In this document: positions 16,304 to 24,097 of the stretch, one piece after another | Position numbering within the stretch: position 1 is the first letter of the stretch | How the letters are laid out: each line of letters begins with the position of its first letter | Assembly: GCF_003674095.1 (NCBI RefSeq) | Contig: NZ_RDBF01000015.1 | Coordinates: forward strand, 1-56,936 | Length of the DNA stretch: 56,936 bases | Source: Aeromicrobium phragmitis | Lineage (GTDB): Bacteria; Actinomycetota; Actinomycetes; Propionibacteriales; Nocardioidaceae | Reading direction: 5' to 3' | Translations under genes and position numbers: made by a program | Notes under the pieces: generated by a model | The model's database searches: none | What the model was told of the DNA's origin: nothing | The model's input: only the letters and a program-made list of their open reading frames with translations

Positions 16304-16881
16304 CCGAGGCGCCCGCGGCTCCCGAACTCTGGCTCGCCCGCCACGGGGAGACCGCCTGGAGCAAGTCGGGCCAGCACACATCGTTCACCGATCTGGCTCT
16401 CACCGACGTCGGCGAACAGCAGTCCGAGAAGCTGCGGCCGCTGCTCGCTGAGGTGTCGTTCGATCTGGTGCTGACCAGTCCTCGGCTGCGCGCCCGTCGG
16501 ACAGCGGAGCTCGCCGGGTTCGCCCATGCCGAGGAGGACGGCGACCTGGTCGAGTGGGGCTACGGCGATTACGAAGGACTCACGACGGAGACGATCCGCG
16601 AGACGGTGCCGGGCTGGTCGGTATGGACTCACCCCTCACCGGGCGGCGAGTCCGCCGAGCAGGTCGGTACACGGCTCGACCGCGTCGTCGCCCGCGCTCG
16701 CCGGGAAGGACGCACGCTCGTGTTCGGTCACGGGCACAGCCTTCGTGCGCTCACCGCACGCTGGCTCGGTCTCGGGGTCGAGCACGGCCGCCTGTTCCTG
16801 CTCGACACCGGCACGTACTCGGTTCTCGGTGAGGATCGCGGCACGCCGGTCGTGACGAGGTGGAACGTCGAGAGCCGATGA
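16300..16881 (+). CDS. Histidine phosphatase superfamily (phosphoglycerate mutase-like) protein
   Basis: This 193-residue protein has the RHG catalytic motif LARHGETAWSKSG near residue 12, with LTSPRLRARRTAEL carrying the phosphate-binding Arg, the acid/base Glu in LVEWGYGDYEG, and the second His in VFGHGHSLRALTARWLG near residue 147. It is a phosphomonoesterase of the cofactor-independent broad-specificity group, acting on small phosphorylated metabolites; the substrate is unknown. The GTG overlaps the MaoC stop (GTGA), so its translation is coupled to that gene. Confidence 0.88.
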   Translation: MTEAPAAPELWLARHGETAWSKSGQHTSFTDLALTDVGEQQSEKLRPLLAEVSFDLVLTSPRLRARRTAELAGFAHAEEDGDLVEWGYGDYEGLTTETIRETVPGWSVWTHPSPGGESAEQVGTRLDRVVARARREGRTLVFGHGHSLRALTARWLGLGVEHGRLFLLDTGTYSVLGEDRGTPVVTRWNVESR

Positions 16882-16892
16882 GCGTTCGACGC

Positions 16893-16898
16893 TAGCCT
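16893..16898 (+). promoter_or_regulatory. -10 element (TAGCCT) of the PHP gene
   Basis: TAGCCT lies 6 nt before the GTG at 16905. Confidence 0.45.
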
Positions 16899-16904
16899 GA
16901 GCAG

Positions 16905-17729
16905 GTGCGCATCGACCTCCACACGCACTCGACCCGTTCGGACGGCACCGACGACCCGGCCGTACTGGTGCGCAAGGCGCGCCAGGAGGCCGAGCTCGAC
17001 GTCGTCGCCCTGACCGATCACGACTCCACCGCCGGCTGGGCGGAGGCGAGCGAGGCGGCTGACGCCGTGGGCATCCGGCTCGTTCGCGGGATCGAGATCT
17101 CCACGCGCTACCGAGGCGCCAGCGTGCACCTTCTGGGCTACGAGTTCGACCCCGACTACGCGCCGCTCGTCGACGAGCTGCACCGCGTCATCGCCGGACG
17201 TGATCACCGCCTGCCGCTCACCGTCGCCAAGCTCAACGAACTCGGATACGAGCTCACGGTCGAGGACGTGCACGCGGCGGCGGAGGGGACGGTGTCCTCG
17301 GGTCGTCCCCACATCGCCGATGCCCTGGTGGCGAAGGGGTACGTGCGCAACCGCGACGAGGCGTTCGCGACGTTGCTGACGCCGGGCAAGCCGGCGTACA
17401 TCGACCGCTACGCCGCCGACCTCTTCCGAGCCGTCCGGCTCGTGCAGGAGGCGGGCGGCCGGGCGGTCATCGCTCATCCGTGGGCCCGGGAGAGCCGCCG
17501 CCTCCTCGGCGAGGCGACGTTCGCCGAGCTGGCCGCATTGGGCTTGGCCGGGATCGAGGTCGACCATCAGGATCACGACGCCCGGGCCCGTGCCGAACTG
17601 GCCGCCATCGCCGACCGCCTCGACCTCGTCACGACCGGGTCGAGCGATTATCACGGCAGCGGCAAGACCGGCTTCGACCTCGGGTGCAACACGACCGCTC
17701 CTGATCAATTCGAACGACTCCTGGGCTGA
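16905..17729 (+). CDS. PHP-domain phosphoesterase (nucleoside 3',5'-bisphosphate phosphatase / RNase AM-like)
   Basis: The 274-residue protein carries all four PHP metal-binding motifs: DLHTHSTRSDGT at the N-terminus, LTDHDSTAG near residue 38, IAHPWARE near residue 188 and GSSDYHGSGK near residue 245. It lacks polymerase or histidinol-phosphate context. Proteins of this size and motif set (YciV/TrpH type) remove the 3' phosphate from 3',5'-bisphosphonucleotides and act on short RNA ends. Exact activity is inferred from the family. The GTG start has TAGCCT 6 nt upstream. It is followed directly by the TetR-controlled promoter region. Confidence 0.88.
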   Translation: MRIDLHTHSTRSDGTDDPAVLVRKARQEAELDVVALTDHDSTAGWAEASEAADAVGIRLVRGIEISTRYRGASVHLLGYEFDPDYAPLVDELHRVIAGRDHRLPLTVAKLNELGYELTVEDVHAAAEGTVSSGRPHIADALVAKGYVRNRDEAFATLLTPGKPAYIDRYAADLFRAVRLVQEAGGRAVIAHPWARESRRLLGEATFAELAALGLAGIEVDHQDHDARARAELAAIADRLDLVTTGSSDYHGSGKTGFDLGCNTTAPDQFERLLG

Positions 17730-17740
17730 TTCCCTCTTTC

Positions 17741-17790
17741 TTGAGCACCTGCTCAATTTCCTGTATCGTCCGAATTGAGCGAGTGCTCAA
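17741..17790 (+). promoter_or_regulatory. TetR-type operator pair flanking a sigma70 promoter
   Basis: Two matching palindromes, TTGAGCA-CC-TGCTCAA at 17741-17756 and TTGAGCGAGTGCTCAA at 17775-17790, lie 34 bp apart. The first contains a -35-like TTGAGC (17741-17746). A TATCGT -10 at 17764-17769 follows with a 17-bp spacer. The second palindrome covers the predicted transcription start. Binding would block both RNA polymerase contact and initiation. The likely regulator is the TetR encoded as the third gene of the operon this promoter drives. Confidence 0.75.
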
Positions 17791-17801
17791 GAAGGGTGGG
17801 T

Positions 17802-18923
17802 GTGGAGGTGGACAGAGCCACCGTCGTGAAAGGTGCCGGGTCAGGAGCCGTGCTCGGCACCGCTGTCGCTGCGGTGTTCGGCGGATTCGTCGTTCTGCCG
17901 GGAATGATGTTCGCAGCGTCTTTGCCGTCGCTGGTCCTCGACGGCGTGGTGTTCACCGGGATCGTGGCGGTCGGACTGCTCGTCGGACTGCTCCACGGTC
18001 TGGTGCTCGGCGTTCTCGCTGCGGTGGTCTGGTCGGCGGCACGATCGCGAATGACGACGGAGCCGGCGCTGGATGCCGTCGCGGTCGCCACCACGGTCGC
18101 GGTACTGGCGTCGTACGTCGGGGTCGGCGGCGTGGGCGCCTGGTCTGGCGGATTGCTCCTGGGCGTGACGGCGGGCATCGCCGCGCGACTCGGCGTTCGT
18201 CAGGTGGCGGTCGATCGCGGGCTCGCGCCGCTGCGGCCTGCGGGTGACCGGCTTCGCGGCCGCATCTACGTCGAGACGCGTATCCGTGCGCCGCTGGATC
18301 GGGTATGGGCGCTGACGCAGGAGCCCGAGCAGCACGCCCGATGGGATCTGCGGTTCGGCCGGATCGAGCCCGTGGGGAGCGACGCGGGTGCACTCCGGTT
18401 CAGCTACTCGACCTTGGGGGTGGCGGGCCAGGGCGTGCACGTGGGTGATCGGTGGCGCCAGAGTGGCGGTGCGACGTCCTCGTTGCGCTTCGCCTCGTCC
18501 CATCGGTTGTCGCCCATCGCCGAGGGAGCCGGCTACTGGCGCTATGAGCCGTCGGGGGAGGGGCTTCGCTTCCTCACCGGCTACGACTATCGCCCCCGCT
18601 ACCCGCACATCGATCTGGTCTTCCGTCCGCTCATGGCCTGGGCGACGGCATGGTCCTTCGACCGGTTGCGGCTGTGGGCCGAGCGCCACCAACGACCCGG
18701 ACGATCCCTCGTGGTCGCGTTCGCTGATTTCGGTGTGCGGTGCGCGACGGTCGCCGTCGCAGGTGTCGCGGGCGACGGGCTGACGGCCGCGGCGGCAGCG
18801 ATCCTCATGCGGTGGGTGCCGGTTCTCCCGTGCGTTCCGTCGGCGAGTCGCTGTCTGCGACACCCGCCGGATGCGCGGTCCGGCACCGCGCCGCAGGCGC
18901 TCGCCACGTTGGAGGACGCATGA
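17802..18923 (+). CDS. Membrane protein with C-terminal SRPBCC (polyketide cyclase-like) domain
   Basis: The 373-residue protein has four or so N-terminal transmembrane helices (for example VVFTGIVAVGLLVGLLHGLV and ATTVAVLASYVGVGGVGAW). After about residue 150 comes a soluble SRPBCC/START-like domain, beginning GRIYVETRIRAPLDRVWALT and including QHARWDLRFGRIEPV and YWRYEPSGEGLRFLTGYDYR. Such domains bind hydrophobic ligands. The start is uncertain: AGAAGG at 17790-17795 sits 6 nt before the GTG at 17802, while TTG 17775 and GTGs 17796 and 17808 are alternatives. It is the first gene of a TetR-controlled operon with a DUF4166 gene and the regulator (ATGA overlap). Confidence 0.75.
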   Translation: MEVDRATVVKGAGSGAVLGTAVAAVFGGFVVLPGMMFAASLPSLVLDGVVFTGIVAVGLLVGLLHGLVLGVLAAVVWSAARSRMTTEPALDAVAVATTVAVLASYVGVGGVGAWSGGLLLGVTAGIAARLGVRQVAVDRGLAPLRPAGDRLRGRIYVETRIRAPLDRVWALTQEPEQHARWDLRFGRIEPVGSDAGALRFSYSTLGVAGQGVHVGDRWRQSGGATSSLRFASSHRLSPIAEGAGYWRYEPSGEGLRFLTGYDYRPRYPHIDLVFRPLMAWATAWSFDRLRLWAERHQRPGRSLVVAFADFGVRCATVAVAGVAGDGLTAAAAAILMRWVPVLPCVPSASRCLRHPPDARSGTAPQALATLEDA

Positions 18924-19600
18924 CGAGCATCTTCGGCCAGGCGCTCGGCAGTGAGTTCGCTCGTCTGCACCCGGCCCTGCGGCGTCGGTTCGGTCTCGAG
19001 CCTGACCAGACCTGTCTCGGGCGAGGAGTGATGCGGCGCGTCTGGCGCGGCCCCGCGTACCTCGAGCCGTTCCTGCGTCTCGGCACCCTGCGCAACATCC
19101 TGTTCCCCGAGAGCGGCTGGAACGTCCCGTTCACGATCGAGAACCACGCGTACGTCGATGGCCTCGGGCGCGAGACGGTCTCCTTCGTGCGCACCTTCGA
19201 CGTCGCGAACGGTCGACGCCGCCGCTTCGATGCGACGATGATCCAGGTACCTGGCGTCGGCGTCGTGGACTTCCTCGGTACGCATCAGCATCTCGCCGTG
19301 GCGCTCGACCTCCAGGTGGTCGACGGCGCGCTCGACATCCGCAGCCGAGCCCAGGCTTTCGTGCTTCCCGGTGGCCGCTCGGTTGCTCTGCCGCTCTGGG
19401 CCACCGTCGTCGCGCGCGTGCGCGAGCGTTACGACGATGAAGCCCAGGAGTACGTCATCGACGTGCGCGTCGAGCATCCGCGGTGGGGCCCGGTCTTCGG
19501 TTACGACGGCCGGTTCGTCTGCGAGTTCGCCGAGCGTCCCGCGTCCGCCCTGGTGATGCCGTATCGCGAGCGAGCAGCCCCCGTAGGCTGGGCCGCGTGA
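18920..19600 (+). CDS. DUF4166 domain protein
   Basis: The 226-residue protein matches DUF4166: an N-terminal FARLHPALRRRFGLE, GVMRRVWRGPAYLEPFLRLG, FTIENHAYVDGLGRETVSFVRTF and a beta-rich C-terminus. The domain is often fused to saccharopine-dehydrogenase-like or SDR proteins in actinobacteria and its role is unknown. Its pairing with an SRPBCC membrane protein suggests lipid or other hydrophobic-compound handling, which is inference. It starts in an ATGA overlap and ends in a GTGA overlap with the TetR gene, so the three genes form one tightly coupled unit. Confidence 0.8.
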   Translation: MTSIFGQALGSEFARLHPALRRRFGLEPDQTCLGRGVMRRVWRGPAYLEPFLRLGTLRNILFPESGWNVPFTIENHAYVDGLGRETVSFVRTFDVANGRRRRFDATMIQVPGVGVVDFLGTHQHLAVALDLQVVDGALDIRSRAQAFVLPGGRSVALPLWATVVARVRERYDDEAQEYVIDVRVEHPRWGPVFGYDGRFVCEFAERPASALVMPYRERAAPVGWAA

Positions 19601-20220
19601 CGACTGCCAAGTCCGAGGATACGAAGCGACGGCTCGTTCAAGCCGCGATCGACACGATCAGCTCCGAGGGCATCGCCAAGGTGTCGGCTCGCACCATCGC
19701 CGAGCGGGCCGGACTGGCCCAGGGACTGGTGTTCTATCACTTCGGGACGGTGAGCGATCTGATCGGGGAGGCGTGCCTGGAGGCCACCCGCGCCCGGGTG
19801 GATCGTTACGCCGCGCGCTTCGACGCGGTCGACGATCTGACCGGTCTGGTCGATCTTGCCGACGACCTGCACCGCGAGGAGCGAGCGGCAGGGACGGTGG
19901 CGGTGCTGGGGCAGATCCTCGCGGCAGCCCAGGCCGATCCGGCGCTCGCCGTCGCGGCCGGCGACGCTCTGGCGCTGTGGACCGCACGCGTGAGTGACGT
20001 CCTGCGCCGGGTGTTGGCAGGGTCGCCGTTCGGCGACATCCTCGCTCCGGACGCACTCGCCGAACTGGTCGCCGCTGCGTTCGTCGGCATCGAGCTCACG
20101 GAGCCGACGCGCGGTGACGACGGCCTCGACCGGGCGCTCGGGTCGATCCGCCGGCTCACGAGTGCGATGGACGATCTCGGACCCGTCGCGCGCCGAGCGG
20201 TTCGCTCGGCGCTCAAGTGA
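19597..20220 (+). CDS. TetR-family transcriptional regulator, probable repressor of its own operon
   Basis: The 207-residue protein starts with a TetR DNA-binding domain: LVQAAIDTISSEGIAKVSA followed by RTIAERAGLAQGLVFYHFG, a helix-turn-helix with the recognition helix near residue 40. The remaining helical domain (about 55-205) would bind an unknown ligand. The GTG overlaps the DUF4166 stop. Because two near-identical TTGAGCN4GCTCAA palindromes flank the operon promoter at 17741-17790, it probably represses this operon; that link is inferred from architecture. Confidence 0.88.
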   Translation: MTTAKSEDTKRRLVQAAIDTISSEGIAKVSARTIAERAGLAQGLVFYHFGTVSDLIGEACLEATRARVDRYAARFDAVDDLTGLVDLADDLHREERAAGTVAVLGQILAAAQADPALAVAAGDALALWTARVSDVLRRVLAGSPFGDILAPDALAELVAAAFVGIELTEPTRGDDGLDRALGSIRRLTSAMDDLGPVARRAVRSALK

Positions 20221-20278
20221 CTTTCCTTGACGGCTTGCCACGTCGGAAAGTGGCGCATACTCTTTCCACTATGGAAAG
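20220..20278 (+). promoter_or_regulatory. Promoter and nested palindromic operators of the 2TM/winged-helix operon
   Basis: A perfect palindrome CTTTCCA-CTA-TGGAAAG spans 20262-20278 and covers the start codon at 20271. A second dyad has ACTTTCC at 20220-20226 and GGAAAGT at 20245-20251. TTGCCA (20235-20240), a 17-bp spacer and TACTCT (20258-20263) form a promoter ending 7 nt before the ATG, so the mRNA is probably leaderless. All four half-sites share the same (A)CTTTCC core, so one regulator could bind cooperatively across the promoter. Confidence 0.72.
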
Positions 20279-20720
20279 TCGAGAAGAGTTCGACCGCGAC
20301 GCAGCGCGTGAGGCCCTGGCGTCGATCGACAAGGCACGTGACGATGTCGCCGAGCGGGCTCGCGCTCCCCGGGGTTTCTACACCTACCTCGCGGTGGGAG
20401 CTGCACTGCTGACGGTCTCCTTCGCCGTCGGTACCTGGTGGCGGCTGCTGCTCGTGCTGGTCGGCGCCGGCATCGTCTTCAGCTCCATCCGGTGGTACCG
20501 CAACAGCACCGGCGTGTGGGATTTCGGGAACCCCTTCGTTCGCGAAGCGTGGCGCTACTGGCTCATGATCGTGCCGTTCGCCCTCGCGCTGGTGGCCACC
20601 GCGATCATCCGGGACGTCGTCGTCAGCGTGGTGCTGGGAGGGCTGATCGTGGTGCTGTGGAGCGTCGTGGGGCCGCAGTGGGACCGGGACTACCGGCGGG
20701 CGCTGCAGGAACCGCGATGA
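20271..20720 (+). CDS. Small membrane protein of the 2TM type
   Basis: The 149-residue protein has a short charged N-terminus (ESREEFDRDAAREALASIDK) and two pairs of transmembrane helices (YLAVGAALLTVSFAVGTWWR with LLLVLVGAGIVFSSIRW; YWLMIVPFALALVATAII with VVVSVVLGGLIVVLWSV). No catalytic residue stands out. The ATG at 20271 lies inside the operator palindrome and has no ribosome site. The gene overlaps a small winged-helix regulator (ATGA), a recurrent actinobacterial pair of unknown function. I cannot assign an activity. Confidence 0.8.
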   Translation: MESREEFDRDAAREALASIDKARDDVAERARAPRGFYTYLAVGAALLTVSFAVGTWWRLLLVLVGAGIVFSSIRWYRNSTGVWDFGNPFVREAWRYWLMIVPFALALVATAIIRDVVVSVVLGGLIVVLWSVVGPQWDRDYRRALQEPR

Positions 20721-21013
20721 CCGTAGGAGTGGAAGGCTTCGACACGGTCATCCATGCGCCGCACCGACTGCAGATCTGCGCGGTGCTGGACACCGTCGAC
20801 CAGGTCGAGTTCGCCGTGCTGCGCGAGACGCTCGGGGTGAGTGAATCGGTGCTGAGCAAGCAGGTGAAGGCCCTCGAAGAGGCCGGCTACGTGACCGTCT
20901 CGAAGGGCGTGAGGGACCGACGAGTGCGCACGTGGGCCGCGTTCACCACAGCGGGCGTCAAGGCCTACCGTGCCCACGTCGCCGCGCTTCGCAACATCGT
21001 CGGAACGCCGTGA
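20717..21013 (+). CDS. Small winged-helix transcriptional regulator
   Basis: This 98-residue protein is essentially one winged-helix domain. HRLQICAVLDTVDQVEFAVL is followed by RETLGVSESVLSKQVKALEE (helix-turn-helix with recognition helix), then a wing YVTVSKGVRDRRVRTWAAFT, and a last helix. It belongs to the MarR/ArsR-like HTH_34 group that usually accompanies the 2TM membrane protein. It is the natural candidate to bind the CTTTCC/GGAAAG palindromes at 20220-20278, giving autoregulation. No ligand or cysteine sensor is visible. Confidence 0.85.
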   Translation: MTVGVEGFDTVIHAPHRLQICAVLDTVDQVEFAVLRETLGVSESVLSKQVKALEEAGYVTVSKGVRDRRVRTWAAFTTAGVKAYRAHVAALRNIVGTP

Positions 21014-21017
21014 GGGG

Positions 21018-21851
21018 TCAGTGCTTCGTCAGGAAGGGGAGCCAGGCGTCGACGAGTTCCTCGGGCGCTTCGACGGCGGGGGAGTGCGCGGACGACGGCA
21101 GCACCACCACCTCCGTGCCGAGGCGCCGGGCCATGTCGTCTTGCGTCTCGAACGGCCACGCGTCGTCGTTCGCCCCGCGAGCGACCCAGCACGGCAGCTG
21201 CGTCTCGGCCACGTCGTCGATCAGGTCCGGAGCGTCGATGAGGTGCTGCGTGATGGCCTTGAGGGCGGCCGGCACTCCCGACGTGAAGCGCTTGGCCAGG
21301 AACGCGGTGATCTGCGCCGGGCGTTTGACCCCCTTCTCGCGCAGTTGGTGAATCTGTAGCAGCGGGACTTGGCCGATCGCCGCGACCACGTGCTTGAGGG
21401 GGCGCGTCGGGGAGTCGCCGAGGGCGCCCGGCCCGCTACACAGCAGACTCAGTGATGCCAGGCGGTCAGGAGCAGCGAGAGCGACGCGCTGGGCGACGAG
21501 CCCGCCGAACGAGTGTCCGAGAAGGTGGAAGCGCTCGTCCTCGAACGCGGCTTCCGCCAAGGCCAGTGCATCGCCGGCGAACGCCTCGAGCGAGTAGTCG
21601 TCGTCGAGGGAGCCGGGAGTCTCGTACTGGCCGCGCTGGTCGTAGGCGACGACGTCGAAACCCCGGGCGGCCAGCAGCGGCAGGATCGGCGTGAAGTCCT
21701 CCTTGCTCCCCGTCCACCCGTGGACCAGGAGCACCGAGCCTCGCCGGCTGCCTTCGGCCCGCGCCACGTGCACCGCGTGATCGCACCGCGGCGTGACGAC
21801 CCGCGTGACCTCGACGCCCGCAGGGATCTCGAGAGTCTGCGGAACGCTCAT
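21018..21851 (-). CDS. Alpha/beta hydrolase
   Basis: The 277-residue enzyme has an oxyanion-type VLLVHGWTGSKEDF, the nucleophile elbow LLGHSFGGLVAQ (Ser near residue 120), a late acidic residue in WVARGANDDAWPF and a C-terminal SSAHSPAVE supplying the catalytic His. It hydrolyses an ester, lactone or similar bond; the substrate is not predictable. Its ATG overlaps the SDR stop by one base (TGATG), so the two are co-translated and probably act in one pathway. Confidence 0.88.
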   Translation of the reverse strand: MSVPQTLEIPAGVEVTRVVTPRCDHAVHVARAEGSRRGSVLLVHGWTGSKEDFTPILPLLAARGFDVVAYDQRGQYETPGSLDDDYSLEAFAGDALALAEAAFEDERFHLLGHSFGGLVAQRVALAAPDRLASLSLLCSGPGALGDSPTRPLKHVVAAIGQVPLLQIHQLREKGVKRPAQITAFLAKRFTSGVPAALKAITQHLIDAPDLIDDVAETQLPCWVARGANDDAWPFETQDDMARRLGTEVVVLPSSAHSPAVEAPEELVDAWLPFLTKH

Positions 21852-22609
21852 CAGCGGCCTCGCTTCGCGACCTTGGCGACGAGCCCGATCGGCAGGTGCC
21901 GGGCCAGCGTGGCGAGCACCTTGTATCGCAGCGAGGGGATCGACAGCGGCTTGCCCTTGCCGAGATCCTTGAGCGAGGCCTTGGCGACCTTGTCGGACTT
22001 GAGCCACATCCAGCGGGGAATGTCGGAGATGTCGGCGTCCATGCGCTGATGGAACTCGGTACGGGTGAAGCCGGGGCAGAGCGCCTGCACGACGATGCCC
22101 GCCTCGGAATACTGCAGATGCGCCCACAGCGAGAGGTTGACCAGCCAGGACTTGTGCGCGGAGTACGCACCGCGCGGCGTGAAGGCCGCGACGCTGGCGA
22201 CGTTGATGATCGCTCCGTGGCCTCGTCCCGACATCGCCTTCAGCGCGGCGTCCATGAGGTGCATGGGAGCGCGGACGAGGAGGTCGAGTTGCCGGTCCTC
22301 GTCGGCGATGGCCGTCGTCCCGAACCATCCGGCGATCGACGCGCCTGCGTTGTTGACCAGCAGATCGACCGGCCGGGCGTTGTCGGTGATGCGGTTCGCG
22401 ACACGCGCGAGGTCGGCGTCGTCGGTGAGATCGGCACGCAGCACCTCGGCATCCACCCCATGCTGCTCGCGCAACTGCTGTGCGAGCTGCTCGAGACGCT
22501 GCTCGTCGCGCGCCACGAGCACGAGATCGGTGCCCTGGGACGCGAGCAGCCGTGCGAACGAGTTCCCGATGCCGGCGGTAGGGCCGGTGACCAGTGCGCG
22601 AGCCGTCAT
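21851..22609 (-). CDS. Short-chain dehydrogenase/reductase
   Basis: The 252-residue oxidoreductase has the cofactor motif VTGPTAGIGNSFARLLAS, the structural DLLVNNAGAS, the catalytic Ser in IINVASVAAF and Tyr-x-x-x-Lys in GAYSAHKSWL. The Arg in LVARDEQRLEQLA, after the second strand, is consistent with NADP preference. Its C-terminus (DKVAKASLKDLGKGKPLSIP) resembles the DltE/YqjQ-like SDRs. Substrate unknown. A CATGCT hexamer 6 nt before the ATG is a possible weak -10. It is the first gene of a two-gene unit with the hydrolase and is divergent from the parA-like gene. Confidence 0.88.
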   Translation of the reverse strand: MTARALVTGPTAGIGNSFARLLASQGTDLVLVARDEQRLEQLAQQLREQHGVDAEVLRADLTDDADLARVANRITDNARPVDLLVNNAGASIAGWFGTTAIADEDRQLDLLVRAPMHLMDAALKAMSGRGHGAIINVASVAAFTPRGAYSAHKSWLVNLSLWAHLQYSEAGIVVQALCPGFTRTEFHQRMDADISDIPRWMWLKSDKVAKASLKDLGKGKPLSIPSLRYKVLATLARHLPIGLVAKVAKRGR

Positions 22610-22691
22610 GACGACAGCATGCCAGCCGACGCGCACGATGACGCGCACGCATCGGTCTCCTCGGCGACCGGGCGGTGGCACAATGGGCGGC

Positions 22692-23450
22692 GTGACGACG
22701 ACGATCGCGTTGGCCAACCAGAAGGGCGGCGTGGCCAAAACCACGAGCGTCGCTTCGTTGGGCGCCGCCCTCGTCGAGCTCGGACACCGGGTGCTGGTCG
22801 TCGATCTCGACCCGCAGGGGAGTCTGACGTTCTCCCTCGGCATCGATCCCGAAGAACTCGAGGTCACGGTCGGCGAGGTGCTGCTCGGGAAGATCCCGGC
22901 TCTCGACGCGATCCTCGAAACCGACGACGGACCGGACCTGCTGCCGGCCAACATCGCCTTGACCCAGGCCGAGGAACAGCTGGTCACGCGGACCGGTCGC
23001 GAGCAGCGGCTCCGCGTCGCGCTGGACAAGGTCAAGGAGCACTACGACTGGATCCTGCTGGACTGCCCGCCCGCGCTCGGGGTCCTCACGGTGGGGGCGC
23101 TGACGGCCGCCGACGAGGTGATCATCCCGCTGCAGGCCGAGACGCTCTCGCACCGCGGTGTCGGCCAGCTGCTGGACACGATCTACGACGTCCGCCAGTT
23201 CGTCAACGGCAACCTCGAAGTCCGCGGCGTGCTCGCCACGATGTACGACGGCCGCACCAAGCACGCGCGAAACGTCCTCACCGCGATCGGCGACACCTAC
23301 GATCTCGACGTTCTCGAGCCACCGATCCCCAAGTCGATCCGGTTCGCCGAAGCGCCCGCCCTCGGCCGCTCGATCCTCGGGACCGCCGTCAACCACAAGG
23401 GCGCCGAGGCCTATCGCGAGCTCGCCAAGGTGGTGGCGTCGCGTGGGTAA
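22692..23450 (+). CDS. ParA/Soj-family partition-type ATPase
   Basis: The 252-residue protein opens TTTIALANQKGGVAKTTSVA, the deviant Walker A of ParA proteins, followed by LVVDLDPQGSLTFSLGID (Walker A') and WILLDCPPALGVLTV (Walker B). ParA ATPases position DNA or protein cargo on the nucleoid, but no parB partner or parS-like repeat is adjacent, so chromosomal segregation is unlikely to be the role. The GTG at 22692 is favoured over the ATG at 22683 because a CACAAT hexamer ends 7 nt before it and ParA proteins commonly begin here. It overlaps the L,D-transpeptidase gene. Confidence 0.85.
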   Translation: MTTTIALANQKGGVAKTTSVASLGAALVELGHRVLVVDLDPQGSLTFSLGIDPEELEVTVGEVLLGKIPALDAILETDDGPDLLPANIALTQAEEQLVTRTGREQRLRVALDKVKEHYDWILLDCPPALGVLTVGALTAADEVIIPLQAETLSHRGVGQLLDTIYDVRQFVNGNLEVRGVLATMYDGRTKHARNVLTAIGDTYDLDVLEPPIPKSIRFAEAPALGRSILGTAVNHKGAEAYRELAKVVASRG

Positions 23451-24087
23451 GCACCGCCGGCCTCGACGCACGCAGCAGCTGCGTGGAACGCTGCTGTTCG
23501 GCTCGGTCGCCACCTCGCTCGCGGTGGGACTGACCGCGGTGTTCTCGCCGTCGCTGTCGGTGGCGTCGGACGACCCCGGCGCGACGCCGACGATCGTCAC
23601 CGCGACGCTCCCGACGGTCGAAGCGCCGATCGTCGAGCAGCCCCGCGAGGCTCCCGACCCTGACGCTCCGCCGGCCGATCCTCCGCCGCCGCCGGAGTCG
23701 GGCGAGGGGCGCCGCATCGTGTTCGACCAGAGCGATCAACGGGTATGGCTCCTCGAGGACGACGGCACCGTGACCTCCACGTATCTCGTGTCGGGAAGCC
23801 GCTTCGACAACCTCGATCCCGGCTCGTACGCGGTCCGCGCCCGGTACCGCAACGCCACGAGCTTCGACAACTCCGGCACGATGGAGTATTTCGTCGAGTT
23901 CACGACCGGGTGGAGCGAGCCGATCGGCTTCCACTCCATTCCCGTGGATCGGGAAGGCAACCTCGAACAGTCGGTCGACGAGTTGGGGCGGCCGTTGTCG
24001 GCCGGATGCATCCGCCAGAAACCGGAGGACGCCGCGTTCCTGTGGGACTGGGCCCCGATCGGCACGCCCGTCGTGGTCACCGCCTGA
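23443..24087 (+). CDS. L,D-transpeptidase (YkuD family)
   Basis: The 214-residue protein has a basic N-terminus and a membrane segment (about 13-36: TLLFGSVATSLAVGLTAVF), a Pro/Glu/Asp-rich linker (about 45-82) and a YkuD domain. The latter starts RRIVFDQSDQRVWLLEDDG and ends with the catalytic signature: IGFHSIP (His) and LSAGCIRQKPEDA (Cys nucleophile). Enzymes of this family form 3-3 cross-links or attach proteins to peptidoglycan. The GTG lies inside the end of the parA-like gene (8-nt overlap), so expression is coupled. Such ParA-Ldt pairing suggests spatial control of wall synthesis; that is speculation. Confidence 0.88.
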   Translation: MGKHRRPRRTQQLRGTLLFGSVATSLAVGLTAVFSPSLSVASDDPGATPTIVTATLPTVEAPIVEQPREAPDPDAPPADPPPPPESGEGRRIVFDQSDQRVWLLEDDGTVTSTYLVSGSRFDNLDPGSYAVRARYRNATSFDNSGTMEYFVEFTTGWSEPIGFHSIPVDREGNLEQSVDELGRPLSAGCIRQKPEDAAFLWDWAPIGTPVVVTA

Positions 24088-24097
24088 ACCGTCAGGC
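24082..24097. terminator. Small hairpin spanning two convergent stop codons
   Basis: GCCTGA (24082-24087) pairs with TCAGGC (24092-24097) across ACCG. It contains the stop codons of both the L,D-transpeptidase and the VIT-family gene and is the only terminator-like element between them. Confidence 0.5.

Noticed and set aside
22692..23450. Chromosomal or plasmid origin region because of a ParA protein
   Set aside because: No parB, parS-like repeats, dnaA or dnaN are adjacent; an L,D-transpeptidase follows instead.
22610..23717. Extensions of the SDR and hydrolase frames upstream on the minus strand
   Set aside because: They are antisense to the parA-like gene and show low-complexity composition; the SDR TGxxxGIG motif sits at residue 8 from the ATG at 22609.
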